From NCBI RefSeq assembly GCF_024346715.1, contig NZ_AP024853.1, forward strand, positions 620,001 through 684,000: a stretch of DNA of 64,000 bases, written 5' to 3'. The notes under the pieces were generated by a model, which saw only the letters and a program-made list of their open reading frames with translations, ran no database searches and was not told the DNA's origin. Position numbers and translations under genes: made by a program. Every line of letters begins with the position of its first letter. Within the stretch, counting starts at the first letter, position 1. Shown in pieces: positions 1-8,318 of the stretch. The stretch comes from Photobacterium swingsii (lineage in GTDB: Bacteria > Pseudomonadota > Gammaproteobacteria > Enterobacterales > Vibrionaceae).

Positions 1-453
1 AGGATCATCGAGCAGCGCCTGAGCAAACAATACACGTTGCTGCTCACCACCCGATAACTGACCCATACGACGATCAGCACGGTTTGCCATACCAACACGT
101 TCAAGTTGAGTCAGCGCACGCGCTTTATTCTTGGCATTTTGACGCCAAAACAACGGGCTACTGCTTTGGTTTAAGAGAATGAAATCCATCACTGTCAGTG
201 GCAGACTGCCTTCAAACATGGCTTTTTGGGGTACGTAACCCAATTTGCCCTTGCTTTGCTCCCATTGAATGTCAATTTCACCCGAAAAAGGCGTTAACCC
301 CAGAATTGAGCGCAAAAGCGATGTTTTACCACCACCATTCGGCCCCATAACAATGTGGCACTGACCAGCAGAAAAACGATGATTAATGTCTTGCAAGATG
401 ACGTTTTCACCATACGTCAGTCCAACATTTCTTAATTCAATTGAAGGTCCCAC
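1..453 (-). CDS. Metal ABC transporter ATPase, ZnuC-like (partial, C-terminus outside window)
   Basis: ATP-hydrolysing subunit of a metal-ion importer of the zinc/manganese/iron type. The translated part runs from a GTG at 453 through 151 codons with no stop. It shows Walker A GPNGGGKT, a Q-loop region (GYVPQK) and the ABC signature LSGGEQQR; the Walker B Asp-Glu lies beyond position 1. The start sits 2 bases after the stop of the metal-binding protein gene, so the two are co-transcribed and probably translationally coupled. The membrane permease is expected next, off the left edge. The subfamily follows from the neighbouring ZnuA-like protein; the actual metal cannot be told from the ATPase. 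Confidence 0.9.
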   Translation of the reverse strand, partial: MGPSIELRNVGLTYGENVILQDINHRFSAGQCHIVMGPNGGGKTSLLRSILGLTPFSGEIDIQWEQSKGKLGYVPQKAMFEGSLPLTVMDFILLNQSSSPLFWRQNAKNKARALTQLERVGMANRADRRMGQLSGGEQQRVLFAQALLDDP

Positions 454-455
454 AG

Positions 456-1412
456 TTAGCTACCTTTCTTTTCAGCGGCGAATTTCATGGCTTCAACCAA
501 GGTATTTAGGTTTTCTCGCGTTTCAACTTCCACTTTTTTTGCTTCATACGGACCGTGTGTCATGTGAGAAAAACGGTATAGCTGAACCCCCGTTGCTTTC
601 TCAATCGTGTCCACATAACGGTTCGGCATGTTTAGCTCGTAAAATAGAACATCAATTCCTGATTTACGGATTTTCTCGATCGTTTCTTGCAGCTGACTCG
701 CACTAGGTTCTACACCGTGTGCAGGTTCAATTACAGTTGCGACATCGACACCAAACTCTTGCAGTAAATAGCCGTACGCGTTGTGCGTAGTGGCTACCGT
801 CATACCGGCCGTATCAAGGTCGCCCAACGTCATCATGGCGTTGTGTTTCATTTTGCGGAATGTTGTTGCGTATTTACGCGCATTAGCACGGTAATAACGT
901 GCATTTTCTGGGTCGATTTTCGCCATCTCATTGGCGATGGTGTAAACCTTTTGAATCGTGGTTGAAAGACCAACAAAGGTATGTGGATTCACCGCCCCAT
1001 CACCAACAGACTGACCCATAGCTGGCAGTAAAGGCACGTCTTTGTTCGCTTCAATCACAATAAGATCGCTGCGGTTAGCTGCCTGGATCACTTTCATTGC
1101 AAAATCATCGTGACCAATGCCATTGACAACGATCACGTCCATTTCGCGTAGACGGCGTAAGTCATTTGGCTGTGGCTGATAGTTATGTGGGTTAAAACCG
1201 GCATCAACCAAAGGCAAAATTTCAGCTTTATCACCAACAACAGCTTTTACATAGCTGTAGTACGGTTGCAACGTAATACCGATATTGAGTTTGTCGGCAG
1301 CATGAGAAAAAGAGCTAAAAGCAGAAAGAAGAAATAGCGAAGCCACTTTACATAAAAGTGCTTTGGAGAAAACAGATTGAGCTGAAATTACGGGTGATAG
1401 TATTTTTATCAT
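456..1412 (-). CDS. Periplasmic metal-binding protein of an ABC transporter (ZnuA/SitA-like)
   Basis: Cluster A-I solute-binding protein that captures a divalent metal in the periplasm and delivers it to the ABC permease. It is 318 residues with a signal peptide ending near residue 38 (SFSHA/AD). Likely metal ligands are H76 (NPHNYQP), H144 (NPHTF), H210 (TTHNAYGY) and an acidic residue near E259. The long His/Asp-rich loop typical of many ZnuA zinc proteins is absent, so zinc is not assured; manganese or iron are possible. It lies between a DUF6162 gene 50 bases upstream and the ATPase gene 2 bases downstream. A Fur-box match before the first gene of the locus points to iron-responsive control, although a terminator-like hairpin lies between. 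Confidence 0.9.
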   Translation of the reverse strand: MIKILSPVISAQSVFSKALLCKVASLFLLSAFSSFSHAADKLNIGITLQPYYSYVKAVVGDKAEILPLVDAGFNPHNYQPQPNDLRRLREMDVIVVNGIGHDDFAMKVIQAANRSDLIVIEANKDVPLLPAMGQSVGDGAVNPHTFVGLSTTIQKVYTIANEMAKIDPENARYYRANARKYATTFRKMKHNAMMTLGDLDTAGMTVATTHNAYGYLLQEFGVDVATVIEPAHGVEPSASQLQETIEKIRKSGIDVLFYELNMPNRYVDTIEKATGVQLYRFSHMTHGPYEAKKVEVETRENLNTLVEAMKFAAEKKGS

Positions 1413-1462
1413 TGTGTTACCACTGACAGTATGGGTATCGATGTATTAAGCAAAAAGACAGT

Positions 1463-2089
1463 TTAATGTCCGTGAGAGGTAGCATTCGCTTGCTCAAAAG
1501 CAATTTGAATCCAGCCTGCATCAATCAAGGCTTTATCAGAAATCACAGTTTCTGATGCAAGAAGTTCTGCTGCGTTGTTATTGAGATCTAACCAAATTTC
1601 AGGTGTTTCATGTACTGCAACAAGAACCAAAGACTTAGCGCCACCAGATGCTTGTGCAATACCTTGGTATGTCGCAGGTGCAATCAATGTCCACTGGTGC
1701 TTGCCTTGGAAATCCCAGCTTTTGTCTTCGATAAAAGGAGGCAGCCACATTTCCCGCAGTTCATCAATATCAGCCCATTGGCTTAATGAACTCTTGGTCA
1801 GTTCAGTTTCTAGTACACTCGCCTGCTGTTCAGATGCGTTTAAATCGCGAGCATCAAAGTACAAGTTTCTGACTTCTTCATGCGCTAGACGTAAATCAGC
1901 AATGAGTCCTAATGACGCTTGCTCTATATCGGTGAGCGCAATTTGGTGAGACGGTAACGTGGCAGTACCTGCTTGTTGCTGGTGATAAGGAAGTAATACC
2001 GCCGAGATCATCAAGATCAGCAAAATGGATAAAGCAACCCACTTCCCTTCTCGGCCACCGTTATCGGAGCGCACAGTTTGGGTGATCAT
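1463..2089 (-). CDS. DUF6162-like membrane-anchored protein of metal ABC locus
   Basis: A 208-residue protein of unknown function with one N-terminal membrane segment (about residues 16-34) and a periplasmic remainder, including a helical stretch around residues 50-110 and an Ile/Leu/Val-rich C-terminal half. The C-terminus carries two His (SHGH). I recognise it as the DUF6162 type that is usually found beside cluster A-I metal transporters. Its start overlaps the stop of the upstream small secreted protein by ATGA, so the two are translationally coupled. A role in presenting metal to, or assembling, the ABC importer is inference from position only. Confidence 0.7.
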   Translation of the reverse strand: MITQTVRSDNGGREGKWVALSILLILMISAVLLPYHQQQAGTATLPSHQIALTDIEQASLGLIADLRLAHEEVRNLYFDARDLNASEQQASVLETELTKSSLSQWADIDELREMWLPPFIEDKSWDFQGKHQWTLIAPATYQGIAQASGGAKSLVLVAVHETPEIWLDLNNNAAELLASETVISDKALIDAGWIQIAFEQANATSHGH

Positions 2090-2403
2090 TTCTCTTTGAT
2101 CTCGACAACGTCAACTTCAACTGGATTTTCGTGGCCAGCATCAAACACAATGTAAAAATCCGTATCTGGCTTAGCAAAACTCACTTTAGATGCTTTATCT
2201 GTTGTTTCTTTTGCAATCAAATTATCATCGTAATCGTAAAGATTGATATCGTAGTCAATGGCTGTACTGCCATCACTGTAACCCGCCTCACAGACAACTT
2301 GATCAGATGCGAACCAGCAGCTCATTAGTGGAAAGTGCGCCTGAGCAGACGTAGAGAAAAGCGCTGCTGATGAGAATAAGAAAAGCGCGATTTGCTTTTG
2401 CAT
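2086..2403 (-). CDS. Small secreted protein of metal-uptake locus, unknown function
   Basis: A 105-residue protein with a clear signal peptide (cleavage near residue 22, SAQA/HF). The mature part is acidic, about 80 residues, predicted mostly beta, with two cysteines (in SCW and VCE) that could form a disulfide and a His at the mature N-terminus. An N-terminal His after signal cleavage, also seen in the DUF4198 neighbour, is a common copper- or nickel-binding arrangement, but no metal site is proven. It begins 62 bases after the DUF4198 gene, with a terminator-like hairpin in the gap, and overlaps the DUF6162 gene by 4 bases. I do not recognise a named family. Confidence 0.7.
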   Translation of the reverse strand: MQKQIALFLFSSAALFSTSAQAHFPLMSCWFASDQVVCEAGYSDGSTAIDYDINLYDYDDNLIAKETTDKASKVSFAKPDTDFYIVFDAGHENPVEVDVVEIKEK

Positions 2404-2425
2404 AACAACCTCGAAAAAGAGTAAA

Positions 2426-2445
2426 AAGCCTACCGAGGCAGGCTT
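2426..2445 (-). terminator. Intra-locus terminator-like hairpin (possible attenuator)
   Basis: Inverted repeat AAGCCT / AGGCTT with an 8-base loop that can itself extend the pairing (GCCT/AGGC). On the minus strand it is followed by five T residues. It lies in the 62-base gap between the DUF4198 gene and the small secreted protein gene, so it probably lowers transcription into the ABC-transporter half of the locus. Confidence 0.55.
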
Positions 2446-2465
2446 ATTATGAAAACTAAGAATAA

Positions 2466-3302
2466 TTACTGAAGAACAGCTTCAAACGTTAGGTGAACAT
2501 TCGCACCAGCTTTATCTGCTAGCGGGTGGTTTTTAAGGTCACCGCTGTAATGGGCACGCATTAGGTAACGGCCAGCATGTTCAGGAACAAAACGGATGTA
2601 ACCGTCTTTGTCACTTTCCACTTCGATTTGTTCTTGGTGGTTACGGTAAAGGCTACCTTCACGTGTGATATCGGCAGTAACACCTTTTTGAGGCTCGCCA
2701 TTGAAGAACATTTGGAATGTCACTTCTTCGCCCTCAACAATATCTGCTGGGTGTGTAATTGGTTTTAGCTCAAGCAGTTTGCCTTCGATTTCCAATGCTT
2801 TTTGCGTTGGCTTACCCACTGTGATGTAAGACTCTGCACGAGTGAAGCTAATCTTAGTAATAACATCACGTGATTTCTCAGGGAGTAACATATCGCGCTC
2901 AGCTTTCGATGCTTTTACCCATTTAACGGTGTCACGGCGACCCGCTTTATATTCGGTCCAGTATGATGGCTCGTTATTAACAGCAACTTTGTGCGTGCCT
3001 TCTTCTGAAAAGTGGAAATCAAAAATAGAACGGCGCTTACCACGAATCACAAAGTTTGGACGCTCAAAACGGCCGTCAGGCATTAATACTTGCGCTGACT
3101 CACTGCCCGCAGGCTTATCAAACACAAAGGTACCGTGTGAAGCTGTCACATCAAATGTTAACCAGTCACCGCCTTCTTTCGATACGGTAAAGTGAGAAGG
3201 CAAAATCCAGCGAGGGTGTGCATTTGCAGACGCTGAAACCGCTAAACCCGTCAATAGTGTGCACGCAAGAGCGGCCGCTTTCATTTTGTTATTTTTGATC
3301 AT
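2466..3302 (-). CDS. DUF4198 periplasmic protein (metal-transport associated)
   Basis: A 278-residue exported protein with a signal peptide ending near SANA/HPRW, so the mature chain would start with His, an arrangement able to bind metal through the N-terminal amine and imidazole. The rest is a two-part beta-rich protein with the pattern expected for DUF4198: an N-terminal domain with WILPSHF and a C-terminal Ig-like domain around residues 175-275 (GVTADI...GYIRFVPEHAGRYLMRAHY). DUF4198 proteins are repeatedly linked to nickel, cobalt or iron transport; the ligand here is unknown. The ATG at 3302 has AAGAGA 6 bases upstream. It follows the DUF2271 gene by 17 bases. Confidence 0.8.
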   Translation of the reverse strand: MIKNNKMKAAALACTLLTGLAVSASANAHPRWILPSHFTVSKEGGDWLTFDVTASHGTFVFDKPAGSESAQVLMPDGRFERPNFVIRGKRRSIFDFHFSEEGTHKVAVNNEPSYWTEYKAGRRDTVKWVKASKAERDMLLPEKSRDVITKISFTRAESYITVGKPTQKALEIEGKLLELKPITHPADIVEGEEVTFQMFFNGEPQKGVTADITREGSLYRNHQEQIEVESDKDGYIRFVPEHAGRYLMRAHYSGDLKNHPLADKAGANVHLTFEAVLQ

Positions 3303-3319
3303 GATTGTTCTCTTAAGTC

Positions 3320-3850
3320 CTATTTAATTTTGTATGTCAGCGCGACGTTGCCAATTTCCACTGCTGGCTTAATATCAATTTTGAAAGGTTTATCCGCTAA
3401 ATTCAGTTTCTGGCGAATAACACTACGGCCACCGTGCTCACGAACAGATTCGGCATAGAAGGTGTACTCACCTTGCTCAACACGTTCACCTGAATCATCG
3501 AGTCCATCCCACGTAAATCGGTATTCACCAACAGTACGAGTCGCAGACGTTACAGCATCAACCAATTCCCGATCATAACGGCCCACTTTACGCCACCAAG
3601 TGCGCAAATCTTTTAGCCACTCATCCTTACCAACCCATAACTCTATGGTACGTATCGGCTTACGGTTCGCATCTTCAATCCAGACTGCAATATATGGGCG
3701 AGCGTATGGCGATGCCTTGATATAAGGTATTTCAAATTCCACATCCATTTGCGCATTGGTAGGAAGTGGCGCTGCGTGTGCCATTAAGGGTGCTGATAAT
3801 GCAGCGACAAGTGCACTGGACTTCAACACGGTTTTTAATGCCAAATTCAT
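3320..3850 (-). CDS. DUF2271 periplasmic protein
   Basis: Exported protein of about 176 residues. I place the start at ATG 3850, because AAGGA stands 7 bases before it and a signal peptide (MNLALKTVLKSS ... MAHA/AP) begins there; an upstream in-frame start at 3904 would add 18 residues before the signal. The mature chain has the DUF2271 hallmarks PYIAVWIED, TIELWVGKDEWLKDL, a tryptophan pair (TWW) and TWDGLDDSG, the last resembling a FlgD-type Ig-like repeat. DUF2271 genes usually sit next to PepSY membrane proteins, as here, and may work with them in periplasmic redox or metal handling. That role is inference; no redox motif (CxxC, CxxCH) is visible. Confidence 0.8.
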   Translation of the reverse strand: MNLALKTVLKSSALVAALSAPLMAHAAPLPTNAQMDVEFEIPYIKASPYARPYIAVWIEDANRKPIRTIELWVGKDEWLKDLRTWWRKVGRYDRELVDAVTSATRTVGEYRFTWDGLDDSGERVEQGEYTFYAESVREHGGRSVIRQKLNLADKPFKIDIKPAVEIGNVALTYKIK

Positions 3851-3937
3851 CAGATAATCCTTGATATATGGAGCAATTAACTCAGGTGAGTTAACTTGGC
3901 GCATTGTGATTGCAAAGCCTAAAGAGCGATTTGGCTA

Positions 3938-4564
3938 TTAAGGCACTGCAACAAAAAAGATAATTAGGGTGACGGCGGTACCTAGCGTCATCCATTGCAT
4001 GGATGTTTTAAGTGTTTTCTTTTTAGGAATGAGTAAACACACGCCCGTTAAAACAAAAAACACCATTAATAAGGCGGTAATATCAATGAACCAACGCCAC
4101 ACTTCCCCACTGTTACGTCCTTTGTGTAAATCGTTCAGTACAGCAACTAAGCCATAATGAGTCTTCTCAATGACCGCTTCTTGCGTTGTCATGTCGATGA
4201 AAACCGCCGAGTTAAAGCCAGGGCCTTTAAAATCAACAGCGATTTCGCCTTCGATTAATTCACCATCTTCAATATCACGGTAAACATTGAAGCCTGAAGG
4301 CTGGCCAGAAACCTGCGCTTCTTTGGTTAAATAAGCCAGTAAACGCACTTCATCTGGGCTGTACCGCCCTTTATCTGAATGTAATAAACCTTCAGGGATG
4401 GCTAAGGTAATCTCAGTAATATCTGGCTGACTTTTCACGAATAAATGTGGGCGATTAAGCGTGATGCCTGTAATGGCAAAAAACAGCACAACAAGTAGTA
4501 AGGCCATGGAAATGTAGATATGCAGTCGACGTGACCATAGCTGCACTGTTTTATTCTTAAGCAT
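3938..4564 (-). CDS. PepSY-associated TM-helix membrane protein
   Basis: A 208-residue inner-membrane protein with three predicted membrane helices (about residues 17-36, 160-180 and 190-207) and a periplasmic PepSY-like domain between the first two. H15 (RRLHIY) at the start of helix 1 and H147 (NDLHKGRNSGE) before helix 2 are in the positions where PepSY reductases bind haem. Larger members (FoxB, PiuB type) reduce ferric siderophores; this is the short form. It is the first gene of the locus: the preceding unit ends at a strong terminator (4661-4680), and a Fur-box match lies 44 bases upstream of its ATG. Function as a ferric reductase or electron carrier is inference. Confidence 0.8.
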   Translation of the reverse strand: MLKNKTVQLWSRRLHIYISMALLLVVLFFAITGITLNRPHLFVKSQPDITEITLAIPEGLLHSDKGRYSPDEVRLLAYLTKEAQVSGQPSGFNVYRDIEDGELIEGEIAVDFKGPGFNSAVFIDMTTQEAVIEKTHYGLVAVLNDLHKGRNSGEVWRWFIDITALLMVFFVLTGVCLLIPKKKTLKTSMQWMTLGTAVTLIIFFVAVP

Positions 4565-4607
4565 GTATTACGTTTCAGTGGTGAATCAGAATGAAGTGTA
4601 TTTTAAG

Positions 4608-4622
4608 TGATAATAATTTTCA
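4608..4622 (-). promoter_or_regulatory. Fur box upstream of PepSY/DUF2271/DUF4198 operon
   Basis: TGATAATAATTTTCA matches the 7-1-7 Fur pattern TGATAAT-N-ATTATCA at 13 of 14 fixed positions; the flanking bases also fit the longer Vibrio-type consensus. A -10-like TAAAAT lies just downstream on the minus strand (about 4600-4605), so a bound repressor would cover the promoter. It predicts iron repression of the gene at 4564. Confidence 0.7.
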
Positions 4623-4660
4623 TTGTGATTCAATTTACAAAGTTTACATTAGGCGAAAAA

Positions 4661-4680
4661 AAGCCGCTGGGCAGCGGCTT
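4661..4680 (-). terminator. Rho-independent terminator of sugar operon
   Basis: Perfect AAGCCGCTG / CAGCGGCTT hairpin followed on the minus strand by an uninterrupted run of T, 33 bases after the kinase stop. It separates the carbohydrate operon from the metal locus. Confidence 0.9.
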
Positions 4681-4712
4681 ATGGGTAAAGAGGTGGCGAT
4701 AGAGAGGTAAGG

Positions 4713-6347
4713 TTAAAATTCAGACATCAGCTGTTTATACTTCATATCGTCTTCATACATTTGGTGAAATACTTGATATTTCATGTCATAAAAACGCTTA
4801 ATTCTATCGGTTTGAGGTGTCACTGCGCGCCCGATACGACTCATCGCATTCATCGCATTAGGAATATCGGAATAAAAGCCAGACGCTACCGAGCCTAACA
4901 TAGCGGAGCCCAATAATACGGCTTCACTTTCTTCCGGCAGTACCATCACACAACCCGTTGCATTCGCATGCTCTTGAATGAAAATCGTGTTTTTCGTACC
5001 ACCTCCACAGCCCATGATGGTATCAATTTCATACCCTGCTTGGTTCATCACCTCAATAATATGCCGAGTCCCCAAGGCTATTGCCTGGATAGTCGCTAGG
5101 TATGCCAGCGCCATATCATCAATGGTTTTCGACATTTTTAGCCCTGTCATTGTACCGGTCAGGTTCGGATTGGCGCGTGGTGAGCGGTTACCATGAAAAT
5201 ACGGCAACACATGAATATCTTTGGTCAGAAACGCAATATTTTCTTTGGTACCAGCAAGCTTCAGTAAGTGATCATTCAACAGCTGATAAACCGTTGTTCC
5301 CTCTTCTCTTGCTTGTACTTTCATTGATTCATAAAGTGGATGCGAAGTGATCACATGATCAATTAACGCCCCTGTCGCAGACTGTCCACCTTCGTTTAAC
5401 CAATGATCGGGGATCATGGCACCGTAATAAGCCCCCCAAACACCATCAATAAAGCGTGCTGTTTTTGATGCCGCCATATGGCACGATGATGTGCCACCAA
5501 TCAGTGCTAAGCGCTTATTAAAGTCAGCCGTTTCGCCCGCCATACCTGCCGCACCTAAGACGCCAATACCACCAGCATGGGCATCGATAATCGAGGTACC
5601 AACAGGCGTACCACGCATTAAGCCTAAATCATTAGCAGCATGTGCCGTCAGGCCTTCCCCAACAGGCGCGCCCATAGGCTTAATCACATTACCAATGGCT
5701 TTTGCATCATCAGCCAATAAATCTTCTAACCCAATACGTTCAAAGAAGTGTGCATCCCACTTATTCTCATGACCAAGGTATGTCCATTTACATACGGTAG
5801 AGCAAAGTGAGCGACTATCATCAAACGTTGCTTTCCAAGTAAGGAAATCAGGCAAGTCGAAAAAGTACTTCGCTTGAGACCAAGTATTTGGCATGTTTTG
5901 CTTTAACCAAAGCAACTTAGGCGTTTGCATTTCAGGAGAAATTCGGTTGCCAACATAAGCCAATACTGGGTGCTCAGTGGCGTTAATCCGTTCAGCCTGC
6001 GCTATTGCACGGTGATCCATCCACATAATAATATTTTGTTCACTACGGCCTGTTGGACTCACTGTGAGTGGTAGACCTTTTTTATCAAGCACAACCAGTG
6101 AACAAGTTGCATCAAAGCCAATACCTTTGACTTGGACGGGGTCAATATTCGCTTTAGAGACAGCATCTTTTACTGCCATACACACACTTTGCCAAATGTT
6201 CTCTGACGATTGCTCAACAAAATCTGCCCGTGGTTTAAACATTTGGGTATCACGCTTAGCTTCACCGACTTTTCGACCAGAGGCATCGAAAACACCAGCT
6301 CTAGCGCTACCACTACCAACATCAACGCCAATAAAATAAATACTCAT
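4713..6347 (-). CDS. FGGY-family pentulose kinase (ribulokinase-like)
   Basis: Cytoplasmic sugar kinase of 544 residues that would phosphorylate the sugar brought in by the adjacent ABC transporter. It shows the FGGY fold signatures: phosphate-binding [12 protein letters not shown] (7-18), WMDHRA (109-114), the catalytic base in IIDAHAGG (D255), the ATP-site GGTSS (285-289) and GCGGGTKN near 447. Length and motifs match the eukaryote-like FGGY pentulose-kinase group (human FGGY, a D-ribulokinase) better than bacterial AraB or XylB. The exact substrate is unproven; D-ribulose or a related ketopentose is my best guess. GGAGAG precedes the ATG. It is the last gene of the operon. No isomerase, epimerase or aldolase is nearby, so later steps must be encoded elsewhere. 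Confidence 0.85.
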   Translation of the reverse strand: MSIYFIGVDVGSGSARAGVFDASGRKVGEAKRDTQMFKPRADFVEQSSENIWQSVCMAVKDAVSKANIDPVQVKGIGFDATCSLVVLDKKGLPLTVSPTGRSEQNIIMWMDHRAIAQAERINATEHPVLAYVGNRISPEMQTPKLLWLKQNMPNTWSQAKYFFDLPDFLTWKATFDDSRSLCSTVCKWTYLGHENKWDAHFFERIGLEDLLADDAKAIGNVIKPMGAPVGEGLTAHAANDLGLMRGTPVGTSIIDAHAGGIGVLGAAGMAGETADFNKRLALIGGTSSCHMAASKTARFIDGVWGAYYGAMIPDHWLNEGGQSATGALIDHVITSHPLYESMKVQAREEGTTVYQLLNDHLLKLAGTKENIAFLTKDIHVLPYFHGNRSPRANPNLTGTMTGLKMSKTIDDMALAYLATIQAIALGTRHIIEVMNQAGYEIDTIMGCGGGTKNTIFIQEHANATGCVMVLPEESEAVLLGSAMLGSVASGFYSDIPNAMNAMSRIGRAVTPQTDRIKRFYDMKYQVFHQMYEDDMKYKQLMSEF

Positions 6348-6360
6348 CTTGCTCTCTCCA

Positions 6361-7320
6361 CTAAGCTTTACGTTTCTGTAGGGTAATGAATAGAATTAAA
6401 ATGCCACCCCAAAGAGCCATCGTTAGATAACTGCTCACACCGAGTAAGTTCAACCCGCTTTCTAACGTCTGTAATACAACCAATGCCAACCCAATGCCGA
6501 TGATTCGACCAAAACCACCGTCTGGATTAATCCCGCCAAGTACCGAGGCTAAAATGGCGATTAATAAGTAAGACTCACCATAGCCTGCTTTGGCAGAGTT
6601 GAATTTTGCCATCATAATAAGAGCTGCAACCCAGCAAAGAATCGATGAAATAGCATAGACATACAGCACTGCCTTTTGGGTGTTAATGCCAGAGAAACGC
6701 GTTGCTTTCTCGTTTGACCCCATCAAATAAATAGTGCGACCTAGACTGGTATGTTCAAGTAACCCCCACAAACCTATTGCGAAAAAGGCAAAGAGGAACA
6801 ATGGCATAGGAATACCCATTATCGAACCATTGCCGATCACCAATAATGCATCAGGGAAACCTGACATCACACTACCGCCAGAAATCAATACATTCAGGCC
6901 ATTGATCAGTGTCATCATGCCAAGGGTTGCCAGTATGGGTGAAACCCCGACATAAGCAATCAAAGCACCATTGAGTAAGCCAATAACAATCGCAGTCACC
7001 AAACCAGCCACCAAAGCCAGCAGCAGTACCATGGTATTATCGGGTGCCATGGTGATAATACTCGCCATCACTAAGCTGCAGGCATTGGTTGTAGCAATAA
7101 TAGAAAGATTAATACCCCCCGTTAACATACACACAGCCATAGCAAGCGCTAACATTCCTAGCAATGGCATTTGCGATGACATCGATTGTAAATTGGCAAT
7201 CGAGAAGAAGGTATCACCACTTGCTACTGCCATAATGGCAATAATACTCACGAGGATAACTAACAAATAACGGATATTTCTGTCCGTCGGTAGCTTTAAT
7301 GCGTTCAATACCTGATCCAT
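6361..7320 (-). CDS. Sugar ABC transporter permease (RbsC-type), second copy
   Basis: A 319-residue integral membrane permease of the carbohydrate-uptake 2 (RbsC/XylH) family, with about eight to ten hydrophobic helices. The conserved cytoplasmic coupling loop is seen as [20 protein letters not shown] (about 192-211), followed by the family motif [15 protein letters not shown]. Its start overlaps the stop of the other permease by one base (TAATG), so the pair is translated in a coupled way and presumably forms a heterodimeric channel. The kinase gene follows 13 bases downstream. Confidence 0.9.
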   Translation of the reverse strand: MDQVLNALKLPTDRNIRYLLVILVSIIAIMAVASGDTFFSIANLQSMSSQMPLLGMLALAMAVCMLTGGINLSIIATTNACSLVMASIITMAPDNTMVLLLALVAGLVTAIVIGLLNGALIAYVGVSPILATLGMMTLINGLNVLISGGSVMSGFPDALLVIGNGSIMGIPMPLFLFAFFAIGLWGLLEHTSLGRTIYLMGSNEKATRFSGINTQKAVLYVYAISSILCWVAALIMMAKFNSAKAGYGESYLLIAILASVLGGINPDGGFGRIIGIGLALVVLQTLESGLNLLGVSSYLTMALWGGILILFITLQKRKA

Positions 7321-8318
7321 TATGCCCCCTGTAATGCTTGTTTCTTTTCATTCAGCGCAGTCATACTGATACTGAATACAATAATGAGACCGGTAACAAC
7401 CGCATGCCAATAAGAAGGCACACCAAGTAAAGTGAGGCCATTTTTCATGATTGCCAGTAACGCCACCCCGAGCACCACGCCCATCAATGTTCCTTTACCG
7501 CCTGTCATGCTTGTTCCGCCTAATACCACAGCAGCAAGTACCGTCAGCTCAAACCCCATTAATGAGTTTGGCGCCACAGATTGAGTGATTTGGGTTTGAA
7601 CCACAGAAGCGATCCCCGCAAGAGCGCCCATATAGCCGTAAACAAATAAGTTGATGCCAAATAAGTTCACACCGATGCGACTTGCAGCATCCGCATTACC
7701 GCCCATCGCATAGATCTGACGCCCAAGACGTGTTTTAGACATTAAGAATGACGTAAATAAAACCACGGCAACCAAGGTTATAATTGGCAGTGAGAGCCCA
7801 TAGTCGTAGCCATCGCTACCAACAAACGTAAACCACTCTACCCCATCCATAAACCAATCAGGGAAACCGTATAACCAAGCGCCATCACTAAAGTAAATCA
7901 ACAAACCAAAGAACAAATTCAGCGTTGAAATTGTAATGATAATCGCTGGTACTTTGAGTTTGTACACCAGCACTGCATTTATAAGACCAAGTAACATACC
8001 GACAACAGCGGCTATCAGAAAAGCAATAAAGAAATTGCCCCCCACAGATAGCACATAGGTCGCCATCACGTACTGAGCAATCGCAGCAGTTGCTGGAAAT
8101 GAAATATCAATCCCACCCGCGATAAGCACCACAAACAACCCACAAGCCATGATGCCTAAAATGGCTGAACTTACCGACATATCAAAGATATTGCCTAAGG
8201 TCAGAAAATCTTCTGAGCTAACAGCCAACCCAACAACCATCAACGCAATCAGCGCGGCCAGATAAAACTCATGACGCTTGATTAATGCAGTCCAATTTAA
8301 GTGAATACGATCACGCAT
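7320..8318 (-). CDS. Sugar ABC transporter permease (RbsC-type), first copy
   Basis: Inner-membrane permease of about 332 residues from ATG 8318. This start is preferred to an in-frame one at 8384 because GGAGG stands 6 bases before it and it gives the usual short cytoplasmic N-terminus (MRDRIHLNW). It then overlaps the ATPase stop by 8 bases (ATGCGTGA). The coupling loop reads RLGRQIYAMGGNADAASRIG and is followed by LGGTSMTGGKGT, both typical of RbsC-family permeases. It pairs with the following permease in one transporter. Confidence 0.9.
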   Translation of the reverse strand: MRDRIHLNWTALIKRHEFYLAALIALMVVGLAVSSEDFLTLGNIFDMSVSSAILGIMACGLFVVLIAGGIDISFPATAAIAQYVMATYVLSVGGNFFIAFLIAAVVGMLLGLINAVLVYKLKVPAIIITISTLNLFFGLLIYFSDGAWLYGFPDWFMDGVEWFTFVGSDGYDYGLSLPIITLVAVVLFTSFLMSKTRLGRQIYAMGGNADAASRIGVNLFGINLFVYGYMGALAGIASVVQTQITQSVAPNSLMGFELTVLAAVVLGGTSMTGGKGTLMGVVLGVALLAIMKNGLTLLGVPSYWHAVVTGLIIVFSISMTALNEKKQALQGA

